Shown in pieces: positions 20,001-22,641 of a stretch of 22,641 bases of DNA. A program made the position numbers and the translations under genes. Position 1 is the first letter of the stretch, and each line of letters begins with the position of its first letter. The stretch spans positions 1 through 22,641 of IMG/VR virus record IMGVR_UViG_3300010157_002116, one strand, 5' to 3'. Source of the DNA: a virus. The notes under the pieces are model-generated. The model worked only from the letters and a program-made list of their open reading frames with translations. It had not been told where the DNA came from and did no database searches.

Positions 20001-22641
20001 ATCAACCTACTGTAAACATGCCAGGTAATGACATGACACAGTTGGTAACAGGAATCACCTATCCAAATAGCACATATTTAGCCAATGCATTTGCGCCCGC
20101 AGATGAATATCCGTTAGATACATTGTTGCAAGATCAACCGTTCTATGCAACTGGATTAAATCTTAAGGGTATAGTATGGAATGGTTTACATTACCTTGCA
20201 GTGTCCGATGCTGCTACTTATTCAGCATTCAACGTAAGCGCAGACGGAGTTAGTTGGACAATTAATAACTTAGCAAATCAATCACTTGGTATTACTGATT
20301 TGATATATGCCGGTGGTAGCTATGTTATTACTACAACTAATAGCGCAACTCCAATGCTAATAAGTGATAACGGATACAACTGGATTACAAATGGTACATT
20401 TACCCCATATGATAGTATCCCATATGATACTGGAAACTTTGACGTATCATTATTAAATGTATCATCATTATCATTAAATGGTGTTGCATATAACAATGGT
20501 TTATATGTTGCTGTTGGACAGGATATCATAACCTCTACTGACTTATATACATGGACTGAGCGTTATGCATTTTCAAATGGTTTAGTAAATTCATTTAATG
20601 GAATAACATATGTTAACACTAGTGGATTTACTGGATTTGTTGCTATAGGATTAGGTCAACGGCTAGTTAATGGCATTGCTACAAACGTAGCAATAATATA
20701 TACTAGTACAACCGGACTTGTTTGGCGCCAAGTACCGTTCACTAGTAGTGAATATGGATTTAATGCTATTGCAGCAAACAATCAGACAATAGTTGCTGTT
20801 GGAGACAATGGTATTATATATACCAGCTTCAATACAATTGATTGGTTCCCTCAAACATCAGGTGTATCATATAATTTGAATAATGTTTATTGGGATAGTT
20901 ATAGTAACATCTTTATAATAGTTGGTGATCACGGAACAATATTAACATCTGACATCAGTGGCATAACATGGGCAGATCAGTCAAGTTCCTCAGTAACTAC
21001 TAATAATTTAACTGGGGTAACACATAACACAATTGACGGGCAGTATATTATTGTTGGTTTAGATAATACAATTTTATCTAGCACAGATACTATCACTTGG
21101 ACATCAATAGGAACATTCAAAACTTTAGAATCAATTTATTCTATTCAAGGAGATAGTTTTGAGTATGGGTATGGACCAGAAGAATTGGTACCTGGCGTAG
21201 TATCTGATACATTGACTATGGTCGTAGCAACTCGTCCTGGTACGAACTGGGATGAAACAGTATACCAACATGTTGGCTATAATGTAGTTTCTACAGAAAT
21301 AGCACCTACATCAAGTACGCAAACTGAGTATAGTTTTGCTAACTTAGTAACTACACCTGCGCAATTGAGTGTATTTGTAATTCATTATTCAACTGGCTTA
21401 AGCACCACACTATATGAAGGAACAGATTACACAATAAATTGGGTTAACAGTATTGTTACATTAAACACCAGTTTAAATTACAATCCTACTACTGATAAAT
21501 TACGCATTGATGTATATGAAGTTGGTAACGGTGATCAATTAGTAAAGGCAAGTACCAAAACAGATCCTATTAGGATAAATTCTACTACAGGATTCCAAGA
21601 AATATATCTAAATGCAAATTATAGTGCAGGTATATTTCAAGGCTCAGGTATAATGAGACCTCAAACTTCTCCAATATATGTCAATGCAATACAAACTGAT
21701 GGATTAACTAATACAATTACTTGTACTAGTGTTAATCACTTTATATTAAATAGTGCAATAACTTTCTCTGGTGCAATATTTGGTGGTATAGTTGAAGATC
21801 AAGTATATTATGTAAAATCTATTGGCGGTGTTTCTAATAGAATTACTATATCTGCGACATATAACGCAAGTACCGGAACAGCAGGTGAAACAGTAACATT
21901 AACATCAGCGACTGGCATTATGGAAGTTGTTATAAAAGTTGGTACAGGATCAGTATGGACACCACCTGCGGTGTATCATAACGGTACTCAACTCGTATTA
22001 GGAACAACTGCACCGATAACTAGAACAAAATCAATCACCAATACGATAACAACAATTTCAACTGGTGGATTAATACCCAATACGTCCATCACGTTTAGTG
22101 ATACGATATTTGGTGGAGTATTGCAACCTGACACCGTGTATTATGTAAAAACTATATATGATAATAATGAATTCTCTGTGTCATTAACATCAGGTGGTGC
22201 TATATTAGAATTAACTGATGCAACTGGTGGAGCAACATTTGTAACAAATGATTTTGCTATTGGATTGACAAGTAACGGAATCGATGCTGCAATTATATTA
22301 GCGGTTGACTACGATGCTACAGTAGATTATATCTCTTATACATTAATGGGAGAAACATTACCAATACAGTATGGTTATACGATACCACAGATTCAAAAAT
22401 TTACTGGCAATGGAACGACGGCTTCATTTGCATTAACCAATTATATTGGTGCAGATAATGCAACTAATGCTATCGTTGAGATTAATGGATTGCGTCAAAC
22501 TAACTCTGCTTATGCCATCAATGCTGATAATAATACTATATTGTTCACCCCACCTCCACCAAACGGCTCTGTTGTTGCAATAACGTCATATAACTTAACC
22601 GAGAGACAATATTTAAATACTCAATATAACATAACTGGAAG
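5075..22641 (+). CDS. Giant modular virion structural protein (baseplate/tail), 3'-truncated by window edge
   Basis: One frame runs from ATG 5075 past the right edge: at least 5855 codons with no stop. The start is chosen from its position 28 nt after gp6, an AGAG ribosome site at 5062-5065, and an N-terminus (MATRIRTLNFLPEIFKTETN, then QLEPGVV) that resembles large structural proteins of cyanophage-type myoviruses. No signal peptide or membrane span was noticed. Approximate order by residue: N-terminal block with a cupredoxin-like segment (182-246); conserved PWEMLGITDQPTWW block (1489-1620); chitin-binding-like module (1983-2023); FG-GAP-type propeller with inserts (2350-3050); conserved FDTTPFDEYP block (3489-3631); E-I-Y...GL(S/T)RG motif (3712-3752); array of FGG(I/V)/YYVK repeats (about 3846-4914); second chitin-binding-like module (4928-4958); seven-bladed BNR-like propeller (5030-5346); two more FGG repeats; and a vNGv-type phage module at the edge. 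It occupies the T4 gp7 position, but I see no gp7 or gp8 signature. A peripheral baseplate or adhesive fibre role is inferred. Confidence 0.88.
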   Translation, partial: MATRIRTLNFLPEIFKTETNAQFLAATLDQLVAQPNTKKVEGYIGSKFGYGINAKDYYVTEPTKTRVDYQLEPGVVFLKENQTTAKDFISYPGIIDALKLEGGVTADNNRLFNSQFYSWDSFTNLDPIINFNQYYWLPEGPERVIVSSDIVYNSSSYVIQDEATYYLISSDIDSIPASNPSLTLLRGGTYTFTVNQDTQFWIQGEPGITGLSQTQHNVQTRDVYGVTNNGASQGVVSFTVPEKNALDGQIFPGNNRVDVVSTIPFSQLNGAFVNAIGGIDGITSLDGLTVMFYNTGTYDEIGYTNKFYDQTLYDEEGGVPYVEATDYPGSSIFDNNYEGGFYTPVNANFYTITLLGEIDNPIIQLTPSSAIPIEQQITVAYGTDWANRNFYRSAIGEITLEPYNSPILNTLYYQDGSSPTKVGIINIIDNNTTNQIDVINNILGKKNYTAPNGVVFTNGLKVLFQGNVFPESYNNQEYYVEGVGTSIELIPVTTLVSPGLFSEGEYIPYDTLSYDIGNYDSSLYIPIEPDYITIARNSINRNAWSRSNRWFHINAINASAKYNNNPSLVTQYTQIDNKAKRPIIEFYPNIRLFDSGAVGKDPIDFIDTKTTDAFTYVAGQTNYYPDVAGWTTYNATIAPVTSAITSKIATATYALLNQVTLNNVVGLHVNDTITFGGSVFGGISSATTYYITGIVDNNITISTSRQGTNLVLSTASGTMSTSIYSYSTTITIPTIDVSGLFEVGQYLTDSTNLLPEITFITAVTTVGSNTIITISWDNYSVIQATSVASIVTADTPLSNYALFNGSRIVFATDSDAAVRNKIYISHFSIVTPGTAPIITLTEASDGLVLPDEQTAVYRGYNYKGKDFYFNGEVWTEGQQKITVNQAPKFDVFDSNGISFGDTTVYVGTSFTGCTLFSYGLGTGANDTVLGFPLRYSSVDNVGDISFDVTLNSASFNYVEGTKSINQKVNTGYVFNYVNLPTVGIKPQREIGWQTAVSLSAQYQIFEFNYDPIATGNIFTCDIAPIVTTPTKWPLIQVYINNNYLPTQYWTATTNATNTSTEISIPNIEAVPTIVQILILSDQVSNTAYFQTPVNLNNNPLNQDLTTANIGDIRGQYQSIFFNNPNTTGEVFGPNNYHDLGNLVPWGNRIIQNSSSLAAVGTFLRNQTHDLFNSILYNSRSYITFKNLLVDTVNNTDYSRMLTPSQMLDNALDQINASHTNDQSFFWSDMLPSKAPYIVNSYSFANSLNISIYPLSHIYNFATANYNGILVYLIRNGVQSQLIKGVDYTVSTDSPSLTVTLDLLPNDEIIIKEYNQTYGNYVPNTPTKLGLYPSTIPKVFLDTAYNPQTYFIVGHDGSFNKLYGTYDSTNNTLSDFRDQVLLEYETRVYNNLKLSETVPAGTYQGVVIPGFFRTTDYSYDEFLEIYSESFLSWIGQNRITYKTQFYNKNNQFTYNYRDSGNKINNQPIEQGYFRGMYLYFYDTATPNETPWEMLGITDQPTWWTTRYGPAPYTSENLVLWEDLAAGLVWNNGNSYVKPSYIRNGLLNIIPVNSAGDLISPFNSIVGNYNQNIFQRDWIVGDVGPAEFSYRRSSTWPFDLMRILAVTKPADFFNLGIDVDNYKYNLEFNQYLVKDRSHLVLSDIPVYGNGTPATSYINWIVDYEKQVGVDSTTNITTLLNNLDVRLIYRMAGFGDKNLLQFYVEKSSANSNNSSLLIPDESYGLLLYENQPYDRIVYSGVVIQVTEHGYKVYGNSQTNAYFKVAVPKFGGTTEKITVENLSVSLTPTFYDITEEIPYGTEFYSVQQVSQFLVSYGEYLRSQGVLFDQIENGIPINWSQMVAEFLYWAQTGWEIGSITTINPAATLLAIDKESRIVQPLTVRQTNFILNQNLYPIQNTDLSIVRDGTLFTAHPLASGDSISYGQFNISNIEHGIVFDNTTLFNDVIYNLVTGLRQNRIYVRGTKTADWNGNIDAFGFILNQDNIAEWSKEVKYTKGSIVKYKNKYWFATSIIQAKEVFDERDWKETDYNEIQKGLLPNSSTRSYESTLYYNVDKANLENDADLLSFSLIGYRPREYMSVADLTDITQVNVYKNLIKEKGTLNAANAFKGANLPQGGIDYDIYENWAIKSGEFGGILNNNYVQFRLNQTELTGNPSIVGLTTGNYQTGVQQEVWLYNLFNYGTPITSPNVLPTLATATPSTLYPTAGYVNYDDVKMASYYYSGLSTAQNSVGTTIPINEFYVRDYVWLANYLSTWQVYTPTSLGSVINAKNNLNGTVTITFSQAHNLKRYQPFAIVNFNAAINNYYIVAAVVDPFNVIINLSLNPQLTNLTGQGIGFKLQSQRVATAPEIINLPLLDNEFNKLKVWVDTNNDGSWAVYRKSLNYQYSKEIVKTNSTTFGSAVAYSTLLGYMVSNAGAGIVYRYAYDNSTSSYIEKQTITHSTSFGSNITYIDDLFVISQPTSSPTVYVYKLITTTLVNELQLYQTITAPGGVTTWGTSTALSGDQNWLYISDIDNNNVYVYRKSAITSLYEQVAILTVAGLSAGDEFGHSIATDYYGDTVVIGTPYKDYDVNTQNYGYTYVFSRTIENFEAQSTSQAYIPLTFALAWTPVTLSTTARSILSNAITLDSVSDLKAGAEGTPIVFTGIAFGGIATNTVYYVKTIDQLGSTITVSLTRNGTTLSLTNTVSGTMTATGQTNPLYVAVNGSELADNKYAVIDSTFYVYSNATPTLNAGDIINVSSTNFVLTQTLTNEQTPRVGVEFGTSVDTNTFANEILIGAPFELSYQNYEGAVHRYTNGGERYGIIIGTADCNITAARTILLNGFKVVLPIGNAAAAANAINAARITNVYASTADGKLVISLINVNLGIAGNKLSLSVLSAITLNEMGITLYKQTQTINCPHLTGRTQFGTTVKFDSSNSGSFIASAPVGARYSATTFDFVDDELDNDTVFDNNATQWVDTFRNAGAVYMFDYLANYDENINAPGKFVYAQSTNAQDLDYGAQPYYGTALDFNNNTVTIGTPNFKPTSNPTNLAGQVVTYVSNSSTPDWTVYRSSSEVVDINGVFNIQLFSANTNETLINLDYIDPLQGKLLGAVAENIDIVSNIDPASYNSINNQSGLVWGADKIGTLWFDTSNTRFMNYHQNDIAYNSQYWGRVFPGSDVSVYSWVASNVIPAQYTGPGTPYNTDTYTIRGTVNAEGLISPIYYFWARNTNIVFDKLGKTLADSTLQLYIANPQNTGISYFTPLLSNVFGLYNCIPFINATDTVLQLGYAISNNDDVAHTQYSLIRANYADDFLPGIPGSGAAYQNHASVGITEPIGLYNRMIDSMCGVDNAGGVVPDPLLPKAVQTGVLARPRQGFFYNRFGALKNYLQYANVILAQFPITETRNIQLLNSENPEILDENGNVIFAAGQRYDTKKYWNTINWWAPGYNDNTKSSLQVPVYSDLSTLSVPVGTIVTVAMNGNGNSETYIYAADGTWIRIGLTNGTIEFDSVLWDYTSARLGFGDNFFDTTPFDEYPSTETRYIVRSLNEEIYTNELLIFRNKSLILLFDYIQSETIESQNYLNWLNKTSFVDVAHTIRELVPLEVFRSDNQTFLEGYLNEVKPYHVVIKEFIFKYTKTDIFEGDITDFDLPAQFDPTIDQFLTPELVYANPSGNYQFLSTDPIWNNPLYTQWYNNYGLSIVGQTDYQIARLDSYMALNTTSCYVDNINGFPVTGTIMIGTEQIAYINRNLQTGELTGLSRGVNGTTITIHLPGENIYIDLSPIVILNEGRGYSNPPRIIAYIDTTIYPPPRTPAQFKPIMSLGSVIGVTVINPGEGYAALPSIIIDPAYVISITEAQINVVDNTIELYNPLLQTGDLITYTIAAGSTAIEGLTIGQRYYVGLLETTPVPIFALYSSYLDAINDHDRIPLYTTGSGTQYFDQGAIASCVTSAMPIRENSISLKYDRTSYTSQVIPWVGGNFYGSFYAGTLSNSNKIASSSILLYSEQPPIESILASAQGETFEILNVENQQNITWSSRTRDTIQTYGSTYPTLSYQNAIRINPTVGGAPVAGNIGSTIGFYVGMPVKFVGSTTGTRLTSSSPTSTTTYYVKSLVQLPSADYTLTTDLIVGQQYVIAGLGSTNWNTVAGTIGVTYSVGDNVIVKSTASGSGSAFLLEDTGFTISDSVDINGNPQSVYSPNLGSSYVNISVAGLTLYVGELTNLAVMTINYSGIRTATATTSTVNAISVLLTPTGQNGTTNFYTGLPIFFTGHVFGGIEENQTYYITTVIDNQSFTMSASDTAPTSSTVTATASSNDSVTCDTALGLVINDPIIFTGDTFGGIVAGTTYYVREIFSGNIQFSIAAVVNGPAVTLTDDSGSCTFTSQRNIVKLTNGTGLMTLNVGLPVSPGQINGQQFTLYETSTQYTGVFGTVSNLLTRNISATLGTLKRICIPSTTLGLTNVYQNMQFIFDKSIGGLVAATPYTITSTGTTSITVNSTTSTNNWLILDVASNPDLTNVLYVGMPLYFSGTSLGGVSLGEVYYVYEIDSSPPTGQGRFKLSENINLTSVYTLFNSNGEMTGTGESYVTISNTVLNSSQTASSITVADPTVITVSNGSAFPNGTAIRLTTTGTLPTPLTTELTYYVRNRSGNTFNISYTPTSSLIKTTVSGTGKFNVNAIEVLLTQYINPINHAVFDVSYILGGYSSAITTSGSGYTIDNVITIDGSSIGGVSGVNDLSITINMIDGNIPVGQVSPPVSNGSLVSAISAGTPAGIVDSYYVKVLSENQVGIYSNPTLTVPVTGQNFNYTGITSTSVTSVTASTNILTVLDSSKFNVNDPVVFTNVVPATSIRAGQTYQVLTLGDTNFALIGALTNTVGQVFVATTSGAGTGTAIASVYGGITAGETYYIKSKPSPTGVTIATTIGVSTFDITTDVIGSMTMAKFGDYALLPEPFFFNPSVVKYNNRLYQCVVSNNDPDFIFGKWELLNSNSRQINALDRIVGYYQPTVNMPGNDMTQLVTGITYPNSTYLANAFAPADEYPLDTLLQDQPFYATGLNLKGIVWNGLHYLAVSDAATYSAFNVSADGVSWTINNLANQSLGITDLIYAGGSYVITTTNSATPMLISDNGYNWITNGTFTPYDSIPYDTGNFDVSLLNVSSLSLNGVAYNNGLYVAVGQDIITSTDLYTWTERYAFSNGLVNSFNGITYVNTSGFTGFVAIGLGQRLVNGIATNVAIIYTSTTGLVWRQVPFTSSEYGFNAIAANNQTIVAVGDNGIIYTSFNTIDWFPQTSGVSYNLNNVYWDSYSNIFIIVGDHGTILTSDISGITWADQSSSSVTTNNLTGVTHNTIDGQYIIVGLDNTILSSTDTITWTSIGTFKTLESIYSIQGDSFEYGYGPEELVPGVVSDTLTMVVATRPGTNWDETVYQHVGYNVVSTEIAPTSSTQTEYSFANLVTTPAQLSVFVIHYSTGLSTTLYEGTDYTINWVNSIVTLNTSLNYNPTTDKLRIDVYEVGNGDQLVKASTKTDPIRINSTTGFQEIYLNANYSAGIFQGSGIMRPQTSPIYVNAIQTDGLTNTITCTSVNHFILNSAITFSGAIFGGIVEDQVYYVKSIGGVSNRITISATYNASTGTAGETVTLTSATGIMEVVIKVGTGSVWTPPAVYHNGTQLVLGTTAPITRTKSITNTITTISTGGLIPNTSITFSDTIFGGVLQPDTVYYVKTIYDNNEFSVSLTSGGAILELTDATGGATFVTNDFAIGLTSNGIDAAIILAVDYDATVDYISYTLMGETLPIQYGYTIPQIQKFTGNGTTASFALTNYIGADNATNAIVEINGLRQTNSAYAINADNNTILFTPPPPNGSVVAITSYNLTERQYLNTQYNITG
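5618..5810 (+). other. Cupredoxin-like segment of the giant protein (residues ~182-246)
   Basis: The segment reads LLRGGTYTFTV, then FWIQGEP, RDVYGVTNNGASQG and VVSFTVP. This order of an RGGTYTF strand, an FWI strand and a final V.F.VP strand is like cupredoxin-type domains found in large phage structural proteins. The usual copper-binding His/Cys/Met set is not evident, so a structural rather than metal role is likely. The fold is inferred from motif order only. Confidence 0.5.
7064..7234 (+). repeat. FGGI/YYVK-type repeat, copy 1 (residues ~664-720)
   Basis: The copy reads VGLHVNDTITFGGSVFGGIS, then TTYYITGIVDNNITIST and a final GTMS. It is the first member of a protein-level repeat family with the scheme 'G..V.f.g..FGGi..gt.YYVk.i....f.iS...... 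G.m'. It is isolated, about 5.7 kb before the next copy at 12947. Confidence 0.7.
9539..9925 (+). other. Conserved structural block of the giant protein (residues ~1489-1617)
   Basis: This Trp-rich stretch contains PWEMLGITDQPTWWTTRYG, then LVLWEDLAAGLVW, FQRDWIVGDVGPAEFSYRRS and STWPFDLMRILAVTKPADFF. It reads as a compact conserved region rather than a low-complexity linker, and similar blocks occur, to my recollection, in cyanophage-type giant structural proteins. It probably belongs to the ancestral core that the beta modules were added to (inference). No enzymatic motif is seen. Confidence 0.55.
11021..11143 (+). other. Chitin-binding-like (CBM5/12-type) module of the giant protein (residues ~1983-2023)
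   Basis: The segment EWSKEVKYTKGSIVKYKNKY is followed by WFATSIIQAKEV and DERDWKE. The pattern W..... Y.kG..V.Y.nkyW.a...q ... W matches the small aromatic carbohydrate-binding fold of chitinase C-termini and phage fibres. It suggests binding to a surface glycan. It is a pattern match only. Confidence 0.45.
12947..13141 (+). repeat. FGGI/YYVK-type repeat, copy 2, inserted between FG-GAP blades
   Basis: The copy contains GTPIVFTGIAFGGIATNTVY, YVKTIDQLGSTITVSLTRNG and a final SGTMTATG. It is full length for the family (about 65 residues) and lies within the FG-GAP propeller region, between the blades that begin at 12701 and 13343. Confidence 0.7.
13466..13770 (+). other. Inserted phage-type domain within an FG-GAP blade
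   Basis: The segment runs GIIIGTADCNITAARTILLN, GFKVVLPIG, AAAAANAINAARITNVYAST, GKLVISLINV, GNKLSLSVLSA, MGITLYKQTQTI. The order 'I.lNG..v.l... A..INaa.i..v.A......L.I.......gnkLs...l......lGi....y.qTq' is, to my recollection, a small domain repeated in phage structural proteins. It splits the blade that begins at 13343 from the next FG turn at 13781. Confidence 0.5.
15539..15965 (+). other. Second conserved structural block of the giant protein (residues ~3489-3631)
   Basis: The block reads WDYTSARLGFGDNFFDTTPF, DEYPSTETRYIVRSLNEEIY, a helical stretch, NWLNKTSFVDVAHTIREL, and NEVKPYHVVIKEFIFKYTKT ending at DFDLP. It resembles a conserved region I recall from cyanophage large structural proteins, and it separates the FG-GAP propeller from the repeat array. 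Its charged helical character contrasts with the surrounding beta-rich modules. The role is unknown. Confidence 0.55.
16208..16545 (+). other. E-I-Y / GLSRG motif and G-GY-P repeats in the giant protein (residues ~3712-3824)
   Basis: IMIGTEQIAYINRN is followed by LTGLSRGVNGTTITIHLPGE, matching a common phage structural motif (E.I.Y......LtgltRG..gT....H..G). After it come two GxGY...P strands, GRGYSNPPRIIAYI and GVTVINPGEGYAALPSIII, which look like a small duplicated beta unit. A third, weaker relative (TSGSGYTIDNVITI) lies near 19120. Confidence 0.55.
17381..17527 (+). repeat. 'VG..Y.I..LG.TN' module, copy 1, inside the FGG repeat array
   Basis: IVGQQYVIAGLGSTNWNTVA is followed by SVGDNVIVKSTASGSGSAFL. 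The scheme 'G..Y.I...G.T.w..vG.......G..F.at..g.GsG.a' matches a short module widespread in phage structural proteins. It follows directly after the YYVKSL strand of a degenerate FGG-type repeat. Confidence 0.6.
19547..19672 (+). repeat. 'VG..Y.I..LG.TN' module, copy 2, nested within an FGG repeat
   Basis: AGQTYQVLTLGDTNFALIGA and then VGQVFVATTSGAGTGTA form a full copy of the same module as at 17381. It sits between the first strand (NDPVVFTNVVP, from 19499) and the GG turn with YYIKS (from 19682) of one FGG-type repeat, so it splits that repeat. Confidence 0.65.
19856..19949 (+). other. Second chitin-binding-like module of the giant protein (residues ~4928-4958)
   Basis: NPSVVKYNNRLYQCVVSNND followed by FIFGKWEL shows the pattern V.Y.n.lY.c......p....W of the small CBM5/12-type aromatic fold, like the module at 11021. 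It lies between the FGG repeat array and the seven-bladed propeller, a typical place for a glycan-binding insert. Confidence 0.45.
20162..21110 (+). other. Seven-bladed BNR/Ycf48-like beta-propeller (residues ~5030-5346)
   Basis: Seven successive blades each combine a 'v.yng..y.avG' strand pair with an 'i.tS.dg..W' turn: GIVWNGLHYLAVSD/SADGVSWT; DLIYAGGSYVITTT/ISDNGYNWI; GVAYNNGLYVAVGQ/TSTDLYTWT; GITYVNTSGFTGFVAIG/TSTTGLVWR; AIAANNQTIVAVGDNGIIYTS with IDWF; NVYWDSYSNIFIIVGDHGTI/GITWA; GVTHNTIDGQYIIVG/SSTDTITWT. Blades are 40-60 residues, and seven is the usual closed number. Asp-box-like S.D/T...W turns recall sialidase/BNR and Ycf48 propellers. No sialidase arginine triad is apparent, so a binding rather than catalytic role is likely. 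Confidence 0.75.
21731..22249 (+). repeat. Two further FGG(I/V)/YYVK repeats (residues ~5553-5725)
   Basis: Copy at 21731-21919: NSAITFSGAIFGGIVEDQVY, YVKSIGG, ITIS and a closing SATGIMEV. Copy at 22058-22249: TSITFSDTIFGGVLQPDTVY, YVKTIYDNNEFSVSL, then ELTDATGGATFV. These two are the clearest examples of the family and lie after the seven-bladed propeller, so the repeat type brackets it on both sides. Confidence 0.72.
22397..22641 (+). other. vNGv-type phage module at the right edge, truncated by the window
   Basis: KFTGNGTTASFALTNYIG, IVEINGLRQTNSAYAIN, NTILFTPPPPNGSVVAIT. The scheme 'f.gdG.t..F.l......... v.inG..q....Y.i...ti.F...pp.gs.v.i' is a common phage tail-fibre module. Looser relatives occur in the same protein near 8158-8310, 8880-9020 and 21356-21530. 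The frame is still open at the last base. Confidence 0.6.

Noticed and set aside
5868-20854. Small minus-strand open frames against the giant gene
   Set aside because: They are short, scattered, have no conserved motif or ribosome site, and lie against one unbroken coding frame.
20162-21110. Active sialidase in the seven-bladed propeller
   Set aside because: Only Asp-box-like turns are seen. The arginine triad and the catalytic Tyr/Glu pair cannot be identified, so only a fold-level call is made.

Overview
The window is a block of tail and baseplate genes from a tailed phage (or a prophage or metagenomic contig) of the T4-like contractile-tail type. Three things support this. There is a complete gp25/GPW-family baseplate wedge gene. 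Directly after it comes a complete gp6-family baseplate wedge gene whose conserved stretches look like those of marine T4-like phages (cyanophages and relatives). One promoter matches the T4-type late consensus TATAAATA exactly, and a second matches at seven of eight bases. The DNA is AT-rich with A/T-ending codons, apart from alanine/glycine repeats at the left edge. No host marker, tRNA, integrase, IS element, rRNA or CRISPR array is visible, so the host cannot be named.

Layout, all on the + strand: (1) nt 2-1132, the 3' part of a gene whose start lies outside the window. It is Ala/Gly-rich with two sets of in-frame tandem repeats (54 bp and 33 bp) and a charged helical C-terminus. (2) nt 1152-1601, gp25-like wedge protein, with a perfect TATAAATA across the end of the previous gene. 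(3) nt 1654-5046, gp6-like wedge protein of 1130 aa, preceded by a near-consensus late promoter (GATAAATA). (4) nt 5075 to the right edge, one uninterrupted reading frame of at least 5855 codons that has not ended by nt 22641. The only gaps between genes are 18, 52 and 28 nt, so no stretch over 300 bases lacks a gene.

The giant protein sits where T4 has gp7. Its N-terminus and several internal blocks resemble the large 'virion structural protein' of cyanophage-type myoviruses. Between these blocks lie many small beta modules: a cupredoxin-like segment, an FG-GAP-type beta-propeller interrupted by inserted domains, two chitin-binding-like modules, about a dozen copies of a 'FGG(I/V)...YYVK' repeat, two copies of a TY.I..G.T(N)-type module nested in that repeat array, and a clear seven-bladed BNR/Ycf48-like propeller near residues 5030-5346. 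The simplest reading is a baseplate-attached giant fibre or adhesin-like structural protein. gp25 and gp6 would supply the wedge core, and the giant protein would build the periphery or contact the host surface. That role is inference from position and domain content.

The strongest leads are the size and modular nesting of the giant protein, the two propellers, the dispersed repeat family, the perfect 33-bp repeats in the first gene, and the late-promoter layout.
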